64,000 nt of DNA from NCBI GenBank assembly GCA_037976565.1, contig CP137666.1, positions 55,608,740 to 55,672,739 of the forward strand, read 5' to 3'. The translations under genes and the position numbers were made by a program. The notes under the pieces were generated by a model that ran no database searches, had not been told where the DNA came from, and was given only the letters and a program-made list of their open reading frames with translations. Source of the stretch: Mesocentrotus franciscanus. Lineage: Eukaryota > Echinodermata > Echinoidea > Camarodonta > Strongylocentrotidae. Position 1 is the first letter of the stretch, and each line of letters opens with the position of its first letter. Shown here piece after piece: positions 51,391 through 64,000 of the stretch.

Positions 51391-52020
51391 TATAATAAAA
51401 TGATTTGAAGTTCTTTGCCAAGATTCCAGCCACGCAATGCAAGTGCACACGGATGCGCATTCACATGGCTAAATATGTGACGTAACAATTAAACTTTACG
51501 CCAATGAGAGTGCATAATAATTGGAAACTTTAAATGTGGAGGATGGTAACTTCACTGAAATCTTTTATGCATAATCGTGGTTTCATGTGAAGATTTTGAT
51601 GTTTCTAAAATAGGATTACCATATGCTTTTAATTAGTTGTTACAGCATAAGCACATGTACATAGCAAATGCATATAAATGGTATCGGATCCACACGTAGA
51701 ATGCTGTTAATGAAATTTAAGAATATTCCAACACAAGAAAGAGAACTATTTTGTTTTTGTATACAGCCTATAATTTATCATGTAGTTACGGTGTTCGATA
51801 TTCAACAAAGATTTTTGTATGTATGAGCTCCATAATTTAAAATATATATAAATATTTATTTTTTAAAGTTTTGTACATAAAATTTACAAAATATCCCTTT
51901 TCTGCTCTGAGAACGTAAAACTGGAATCTTCATGGAATATATGCAAAATCACCATAAATGTAACTTGTTGTAATATATAGGAAACATTTTATACAGGTGT
52001 GTTAAAAAACAGCAACAAGG
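51391..52020. other. AT-rich intergenic
   Basis: About 51,455-51,525 is an inverted match to 8,205-8,285. Otherwise nothing is recognised. Confidence 0.45.
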
Positions 52021-52632
52021 GAAACGCTCTCGGCGGTCTCGCCTGTATTACGCAATTCGATATGATGAAAAATTGAGGTAGGGACATTATTTATAGGCAC
52101 GGTGGCCCATTAGCAGCCCCAAAAAAGGAAATCCTCTGAATCTAATCAGCATCTTGAAGTGAATATTGACTAAGATTGATCAGAAGAATTATTTACTATT
52201 GTTTGTACCAAGATTGATAACTTTCATGAAATATGAACAAATAACAAAAATTGATTTATTAATTCTAATATTAAGTTGTGAAAAATATAATCCAAGTCTA
52301 CTGACTGTTCAAGTTTCATGGAATAGGAATGTATACTTTCAAAATTACGATAAAAATCCAAAATCTTAACCTGATGCCACAACATCGTCTAAGTTTGATG
52401 ACCGGAAATGACCTTTGACCTTGACTTAGTGACCTGAAATTCTACTCACATGACTGGTGATATTTGATAACCCTTTAGTCCAAGTTTCATTGAATAATAA
52501 CCTATGCTTCCAAAATTATATTAAAAATTCAAAAAGTTAACCTTGGTTAAGTTTTTGATGTTGACGCCGCCGCCGTCGCCGCCACCGGACAAGCGGCGCC
52601 AATGTCTCGCTTTTTGCTACGCAGACGAGACA
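52021..52632. mobile_element. GTCTCGCCTGC-ended repeat (copy 3 of 3, shortest)
   Basis: It begins GAAACGCTCTCGGCGGTCTC and ends GCAGACGAGACA. Only one full TGACCTTTGACCTTGACTT unit remains, followed by a short GCC tract and the GCGGCGCC end block. Confidence 0.8.
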
Positions 52633-52924
52633 ATAAAACTTCAAGTTTCATAAACAAAATAAATGGGGAATAGCGAGAGGATGACATCATCGACTCGCCT
52701 ATGTGATACATATACATCAACTGGTTCATGAAACTTTAAAATTCCATAACTTTCTTATTTTCCTTCCAATTTTGATGAAACGTTCACTGTTTTGTTTGTT
52801 TAATTTTTCTCTATTCAATTCAACTTGCAAATATGTCGCACTCGCCCTTTAAGTGAAATAAAACGAAGTAGTTCACCGATACTGTTGCCAATGTTCTTCC
52901 TTTATAAAGATTTGTTTTTCCTCA

Positions 52925-53360
52925 TAAAAATAGCAGGGTTGGTATTCTGGAAACCATGTTATCTTTTGTCAGTAAAAGAATTAAAGAATTTTAACTGACA
53001 CAATAGTCAAAATTAGCGAAAATCCTTGGTGTCTGCGAAAAGCCGAATGCGTTTGCATAACATCAAAGAGACATCTGCAAAAGCACTAATGATTAGTGTT
53101 GATGACAATCAACATCGTTTTCCTTTACATGAAATATAAGTTTTTCGAATACGCCCCTTTTACTCTGTTGAGATTATGCGAGGGAGATATTTCGTATTTT
53201 CCAAGGCCCTGTCTTGTACAGAATTGCAATTGATCTGAATTGATTTATAAGCGGATTACAAGTCCTTCAGTCAACCACAAAATTACTACACAATTGCGAT
53301 TGATATGAAGTTGCAATCAATTTGAATCATTCGTAAATCTTTATTGGATGAGGCTCACAT
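52925..53360. repeat. Dispersed ~430-bp repeat (copy 2 of 2)
   Basis: Matches 15,561-15,985. It ends about 10 bp before the start of tubulin duplication copy 2. Confidence 0.75.
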
Positions 53361-53587
53361 ATATTATATGAAAATCCTTTTTGTCAGTTTCCCTTCTCAT
53401 TCCAATCTCTTAATACATTGTCAAACTATTTTGTACCACTTCACTCTTTCACAGTTCTCATATTCAAGTAGCCTGATCATCATTTCATATCCATACTCCT
53501 CAATTTCCAAAACATAATATACTCATCAAATCATCTTAAATTAGCTTATTATGAAACCACAAACACTAAGATTGTTTCAGAAAGAAA

Positions 53588-53593
53588 TTTATT
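53588..53593 (-). terminator. Candidate polyadenylation signal, tubulin copy 2
   Basis: AATAAA on the minus strand ~275 nt after the stop, in a block shared with copy 1. Confidence 0.5.
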
Positions 53594-53866
53594 TTCTTCT
53601 TTAAACATGATATTTAAATCATGTTCCAAACTTTTAATAGTTTTTTTCTTAAATAATTTCATTCTTAAACTGTAAGAAAACCTCCAAACTGTTACTTCTG
53701 AAGAAAACCTATCAAAATGTGGACGTCGCTCTTTACTAAATTTATTACGCATTTCATTAGTGCATTTGTTCTTATTCAATGTTTATCAAATCAAGCTTTT
53801 GAACTACAAAGTGTATTTAACATTAACGCAAAAAGTCCCAGGTGTGTTAAGGTTGAGATGAGTCGT

Positions 53867-58974
<5,108 letters not shown>

Positions 58975-59144
58975 TTTTACTGATTTTCAGGTCGTCAGTA
59001 AGAATTTGGAGTAACGTCGGCGAGAAACTTGACGCAACGCTTGCCAACAGCAGAATGATAAATTAACGATATGGCGTAGATCTATTCTATCTATTCTCTA
59101 TACTCTATCTAAAGCGCGCATCTTATGTGTAGTTACTAGGATAC

Positions 59145-59240
59145 GATATTAACAAAAGTAAGTCAACCAATAATTAGCAAATATGGCAATACGTCACTAG
59201 CTAGGAAAATGAACCAATTACGTTTTAGAAATGAAATGCT
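59145..59240 (-). promoter_or_regulatory. Likely proximal promoter, tubulin copy 2
   Basis: CCAAT boxes (plus-strand 59,166-59,170 and 59,213-59,217) and the ACGTCAC half-site (about 59,191) match copy 1. The TATATA of copy 1 is replaced by a GATATTAAC-type sequence here. A transposable element begins ~30 bp further upstream. Confidence 0.45.
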
Positions 59241-59269
59241 CCCTGCACGAGCGCGCGCGCTCTATAATA

Positions 59270-59755
59270 AAATTTATATCCTGCATCAAAAATTTGTTGG
59301 CTTTTGATTGGTTGAGAGCTCGTCACATGACCAGAAATATTTGAACTATTTTTAGAAAGTACTATATGAGAGTACTATTTGGGAGTACTATTTGGGAGTT
59401 GAATTTTTTTTTTTTTTAATCGAATTTTTTTTTTTCTTCAAATCTTAATTTAATGAAAACAAAATATTCTTAATCTTTTTAGATAAAAATTGACATTTTT
59501 TTTGTTCTAAATTTTTATTTGTCCCAAAAATGTTTTTTTTTTTTTTTTTTTATAAAATAAATTTTTGATGCAGGATATAAAACAAATATACCATGCCTTC
59601 TATTCGAGGTACTGGTTAAAACCATGCGCCTCGGTGACTCCAAAAGTACCATTTGCTTCGGGGCTGCGCCCCTCAGCAAATAGTACTATTGGAGTCACCT
59701 CTTGCGCATAGTTTTAACCAGAACCTCTCAAGACAGTGTATATTTGTATAATATA
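59270..59755. mobile_element. Double-hairpin element (copy 2 of 2), upstream of tubulin copy 2
   Basis: It has the same two inverted repeats as 14,893-15,380: TATCCTGCATCAAAAATTT with its complement near 59,560-59,580, and GAGGTACTGGTTAAAACC with its partner ending near 59,732. The copy 1 promoter region lacks it between the matching CGCGC and AGCTTAG blocks. Confidence 0.78.
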
Positions 59756-60655
59756 GCAGCTTAGGCATGCAGTACAGATGCGCGTATCTAAGCGCGCATC
59801 ACTTTGGGACGAGTTTAATTACTTGTTTGTATGCCCTGGCCTGCACTGCCTTTCGTTCAGACAGAAAATTGTTCCTCGATAAATATTTTATTGAAGGACC
59901 GATGATACACTGAAAATGCATAGGCTTAGGAAGATTTTCAGGATTGGGGGCTCCATCATTTTTTCCCCGACTGCCCCCGTTGTCACCATTTTAGACAGTC
60001 CAACATTGTTAAGCCTTCCTTTTTTCTTTTCTCTTTGCTCTACCCCCATTTTTAGACCACCACTAGGGGGGGTAGGGTGATTACCTGAAACACAGTATTT
60101 TTTGCCTTTTGGGTCTAAATTATATACCCAGTAGGCAATAAAATCATGCGAGCGCATAGCGCGAGCTGATTTTTTTTTCTTCTCTCTCTCGATAAAGTGA
60201 CCTGAAATCACTGCATTCTAAACCCTTATTTTAAATAAATTCCCTGAAATAATCATTTGAACATGGGTTAAATAGATTAGAGAAATATGGCGTCGGAGGT
60301 TCAAGGACGCTAATCACGTTCGGAATTCCATATGCAGTCAAACCATGCGAGCGCAAATAATGACTTGATAATGTAGAGTGGCCTGAGCGGGTAGGCAAAG
60401 GGCGTGGTTCTAAACTTACAGAGACACTTCGATGAAGACACCCTTACTCCATGATTGCCTGTGTTGAACTGCCCTGGGCTTTACAACTTTAAACCTCAGG
60501 GGTTTATTTTGCATAATTATTTACATGTTCATTTATATAATAAAAGGAAATAATGAATATTCAAATATCATATAGGTAGCAAATAAAGGATGACGAACAG
60601 AGGAATCATGAAACAAACAGATAGGAGAGGATGATCAAGCATAATGATGTGCACC

Positions 60656-61364
60656 AAGGGCGTCAATCCGAGTTTGAGCATGGGTGGGGGGACACGATTA
60701 CATGTCATTCTCTCTCTCTAGTTATTCTGTTTCACGGCATGTACTTTCATTGGTGACCAGTTCATTTATTGTCTTTTTTATCTTTGACGTTTCATTACAG
60801 TCACTGTAATGAAACGTCTAAGTTAGAGAAAGAAGACGATTCGTTGTACTGTTCTCGACTCTTAATCTTTGTCTGAATTCAGTTTCCCACCTCCCGCGCG
60901 AAGCGCGTAAGTTTTGACGTTTTATTAAATTATTAGAGAAAGAAGACGATTCGTTGTACCGTTCTCGACTCTTAATCTTTGTCTGAATTCAGTTTCCCAC
61001 CTCCCGCACGAAGCGCGTAAGTTTTGACGTTTCATTAAATTATTAGAGAAAGAAGACGATTCATTGTACCGTTCTCGACTCTTAATCTTTGTCTGAATTT
61101 AGTTTCCCCCCTCCCGCGCGAAGCGCGGAAGCTTTGACGTTTCATTAGATAAAGAAGACGATTCGTTGTACCGTTCTCGACTCTTAATCCTTGTCTGTAT
61201 TCAGTTTCCACCCTCCCGCGTGAAGCGCGAAAGCTTTGACGTTACATTAAATTATTAAAGAACTTCTTTTCTGACAAAACATGGGGGGGGGGACATTTGA
61301 TATGATGTCCCCCTAGGAAAATCGTGCCGGGGACGTGTCTCCCTGTCCCCGGATTGATGCCCTT
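60656..61364. mobile_element. Nested element with 10-bp direct flanks
   Basis: AAGGGCGTCAATCC (start) and GGATTGATGCCCTT (end) are inverted repeats with one mismatch, followed inward by G-rich and C-rich sequence. GATGTGCACC flanks both sides exactly (60,646-60,655 and 61,365-61,374). The interior carries about four units of the GCGCGAAGCGCGG satellite (60,820-61,260). Confidence 0.85.
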
Positions 61365-61929
61365 GATGTGCACCAATCTATAAATGTGAATTACTAAGTA
61401 GCCTGTTCACACTACAGCTCTACAATAAAAACGCATTTGTAGCCTTTCTTTTAAGCAGTTGAAGAAATTAATAAAAGTAGGCCTACTTGAAGAAATCGTT
61501 GAATTGTAAGATATTCAATTTATTTTTATTAAGTTAGACAAAGTACTAGGTGTTAAAATAACACACATTTAACACCTTTGGAAAAAATAATACGCCAGGA
61601 ACGTGAAAAACAAAACTTTTATTGTCACACATGCCTATAATCGGACATATTTAAAAACTGAAATGTGGCACCACCCAAAAAATATAATTCTGAGATCCTC
61701 CTTTGTCTTTAATTTGCACCTGGAAATAAATTCTTTGTTCCTCGTCTATGTCATGGCGGCGAAAAATTTCAGACATTTCTTCTTTGAGGAGCTACTTTCA
61801 CATGCAGCCTCAGACAAAATAATGTGCCAAAGAAGTTTTGTCTTCTTGTGTTCCTGGAAACAAAGTTTTTGGCAATAGTTTTCAAGTCCAGTTTATCTGT
61901 ACGAGATTTATATATGTGTAATATTAAAA

Positions 61930-62512
61930 TATTAGGGGGGGGCTCAATGATATCCGAGCCCCTCAAAAATATCGGGGGGCTCCGTGATGTTATCCGAGCC
62001 CCACCAAAAACAATTGGGGGCTGATGATAGCTGAGCCCCACCAAAATATGGGGGGGGGCTCAAAGATATCTGAGCCCCACCAAAATATGGGGGGTGCTCA
62101 ATGATATCAGAGTCCCGCCGAAATATTTGGGGGTCTCAATGATATCCGAGATCTACCAAATATATATTTGGGGGGTCAATGATATGCGAGGTCTGATGTC
62201 TGAGCCCCCTCCCCAAATTAATGTTTATAAAATGTTTATATTTGAATGGATAGTCTGTAGATTATAGGTATACATGAGTTTCATGCCTAGAATATAATGA
62301 ATGGGGAGGAGGGGGTTAATGATATCCGAGCCCCGCAATAAGTATTGGGGGCGGCTCAATGATATCTGAGCCCCACTTAAAATATTGGGGCTCAATGGAA
62401 TCTGAGCCCTAAGGACTCAATGATATCTAAGCCCCACCAAAAAATTGGGGGGCTCAATGATATCTGAGCCCCCCAAGATTTTTTGGGGGCTGCGCCCCCC
62501 AAGCCCCCCCGG
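61930..62512. repeat. Hairpin minisatellite (GGGGCTCA-ATGATATC-TGAGCCCC)
   Basis: About a dozen degenerate units of ~38-45 bp. Each can fold: GGGGCTCA pairs with TGAGCCCC across a short ATGATATC spacer, and units are joined by ACCAAAATATT. Confidence 0.85.
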
Positions 62513-62531
62513 TTCCTAAGCCTATGAAATG

Positions 62532-63015
62532 GATCAGCGTTTTAACTCCAATAATGTACAAATACGTTTAAACTTAGTAAAATTCTGTAGAAAAATAATG
62601 CTACGTTTTCAATAATTTTAGTATGTGCACATATTATGTTAAGAGTTCAATATTATCTTTATGTTTCTCTTTTTTGTCTTTTATAAAATTATTAAATTGA
62701 TATCAAGAATATTTTCAGTAATTCATTAATTCAAATAAAAATGTATTGGTGCCAGTAACTTTCTTTTTCAATATTTTATTGCTTCCATTAATTTTGTCAT
62801 TAATTTTCGTTGTAATTATTATTATCGTCTTTTTAATAATAATAATAATTATTATTATTATCATCAACACTTTTCTCACTATTGTCGGTAGTGATATTTC
62901 ATGATTCGATTTGAATGTTATATTGTAAACTGATTGTAAACTTCACCAATACCCCAATGTGGGTGACATGAGAATAAATTGTCATTGTCATTGTCAAATT
63001 GTTATCGTCATAGTT
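62532..63015. other. AT-rich with ATT tract and retroposon-like tail
   Basis: An AAT/ATT inverted microsatellite lies at about 62,836-62,862. Around 62,920-63,000, GTTATATTGTAAACTG then GAGAATAAATTGTCATTGTC resembles a LINE 3' end. Confidence 0.45.
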
Positions 63016-63340
63016 CAATGTCCTTAATTTTTACATAAATATCCTTTGTTGTGTCACAATAAATATAAAGATAATAGACGTAGCTGAAATATTGCAAGAA
63101 ATAAGTTTCGCCTAGATGACAAATTTACGCGTGCCACATTTCAGTTATGAAGAGGGGGGGGGGGGTGTGTCCGGTCGCTTTACACAAATAGTGCCTTTTC
63201 TTTTGCCTTTGCCTTTGGATCAGATTTAATGACAAAATTTATTTTACATCAAATTGCACTAACCATCTTTAATTTATTTTGTCCTTAGTGCTGATGTTCA
63301 AAATAATTTATGTTATTAAAGATTTATGACAGATTACATG

Positions 63341-63593
63341 TAGGACTAAAGGGGGAAAGTGAGGTAAGATGAGCCAGTGGGTAAATTGAGCCATGTACCC
63401 CCAAGTTGTTACTATAGGAAACTCAGGGTATGTACGAAGTGAAAACTGGTTTGCGCCCTCAGGACATTAAGGACATCAATTTACATCGCTGGAACTACCT
63501 TTGTTACATGGGGGCAGAATGATAAGAAATTTGTCGTTATTTTAGGGTTTACACAGTTTTTTTGATATTTTCTTATTATTGTAGATATTATAC
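63341..63593. other. Intergenic, nothing recognised
   Basis: GATGAGCCAGTGGGTAAATT near 63,370 may be a dispersed repeat motif. No gene is seen. Confidence 0.35.
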
Positions 63594-63926
63594 AAATAAC
63601 GCACGGTAGCGAGTGCATTCAGGGCCAAATAATGCACGATGTGGGAGAAGAGCCCCTGGATATACCAGCTGATGTGCATTGTTTGTTTGATACAACTTCC
63701 CCCTCCTACTGAGCTGCCCCCACCCCAAAGCCAATGAATAAATAATTGAATTGTATTCTTACCTTCACGCTCACGCTTCGGTCTCTCAACCTTGACTAAA
63801 AAGTGATCCAAAAAGTTGCAAAGTTAAGTCTATCCAATTAGTACGCGCATATCTATAACGCGTATGAGAACCTGCGCACTTTGCGCGCACTCTATTGTGA
63901 CGTAATATTCACACCCAAGGCACACT
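63594..63926 (-). mobile_element. Hairpin element, inverted copy of 50,978-51,390
   Basis: Reverse complement of the 51-kb copy from the GCGCGCAAAGTGCGCAGG module through GGGCCAAATAATGCACG, minus ~85 bp containing one arm of the internal hairpin. The two copies are ~12.6 kb apart. Confidence 0.78.
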
Positions 63927-64000
63927 TTTCTGGTTATCCGAGCATCATTGCGCGTACACCTCACGCAAACTTTGACACGCGACCATAGTATACAAATAAC

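Larger units (their letters stand above)
59919..62526. mobile_element. 2.6-kb DNA element with CATAGGCTTAGGAA ends, host of a nested element
   Basis: CATAGGCTTAGGAA at 59,919-59,932 is exactly inverted at 62,513-62,526. AAATG lies directly outside both ends (59,914-59,918 and 62,527-62,531), a possible 5-bp target duplication. The matching region of tubulin copy 1 lacks this DNA. The interior contains the nested element at 60,656-61,364 and a minisatellite near the right end. No transposase was recognised. Confidence 0.65.

Overview
This is animal nuclear DNA: AT-rich and dominated by repeats, with spliced genes (GT-AG introns), non-LTR retrotransposons, a tRNA-derived SINE, several terminal-inverted-repeat DNA elements, foldback elements and many microsatellites. 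The alpha-tubulin, the L2-type LINE carrying a 2A-like peptide motif, and the abundance of foldback elements fit a marine deuterostome such as a sea urchin. The species is an inference, not something read directly from the sequence.

Three protein-coding loci are recognised, all on the minus strand. (1) A UDP-glycosyltransferase at 18,782-20,343 is intact except for one frameshift just before the UGT signature. A decayed copy of its 5' end lies inverted at 30,191-30,347. (2) and (3) Two alpha-tubulin genes (40,325-44,907 and 53,867-58,974) each have four coding exons of 3, 223, 149 and 981 bp, coding for 451 residues. They lie in a tandem segmental duplication whose alignable flanks run about 39,801-45,570 and 53,371-63,340.

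Layout. 1-9,400: no genes; a TTAA-flanked MITE (1,080-1,618), a 2.3-kb foldback (4,250-6,532) and microsatellites. 9,402-12,420: a 5'-truncated LINE (endonuclease plus reverse transcriptase) with two in-frame stops. 13,900-17,620: a cluster of hairpin elements, including a ~190-bp palindrome at 16,139-16,329. 18,782-20,343: the UGT. 20,950-21,310: a LINE tail. 23,127-26,757: a nearly full-length L2-type LINE with frameshifts. 27,300-33,600: MITEs, a CAATTG-rich foldback, a tRNA-like fragment between 53-bp direct repeats, and a hAT-type MITE. 34,076-38,460: a foldback-like element whose interior holds a 554-bp tandem array; an unexpanded relative lies at 16,680-17,105. 38,785-39,800: a palindromic MITE and a nuclear-receptor-motif repeat. 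40,325-45,570: tubulin copy 1. 45,800-53,360: foldbacks, a ~110-bp satellite and dispersed repeats. 53,371-63,340: tubulin copy 2, loaded with insertions.

The paralogous tubulin copies serve as each other's empty sites. Copy 2 has a 1,805-bp hAT-type element whose edge is 13 nt inside intron 3, with an 8-bp target duplication. Copy 1 has a SINE in intron 2. Copy 2 has also taken up a hairpin element and a nested pair of DNA elements upstream of its promoter. No convincing new enzymatic system was found. The most unusual structures are the composite foldback/tandem-array elements and the splice-site-adjacent hAT insertion.
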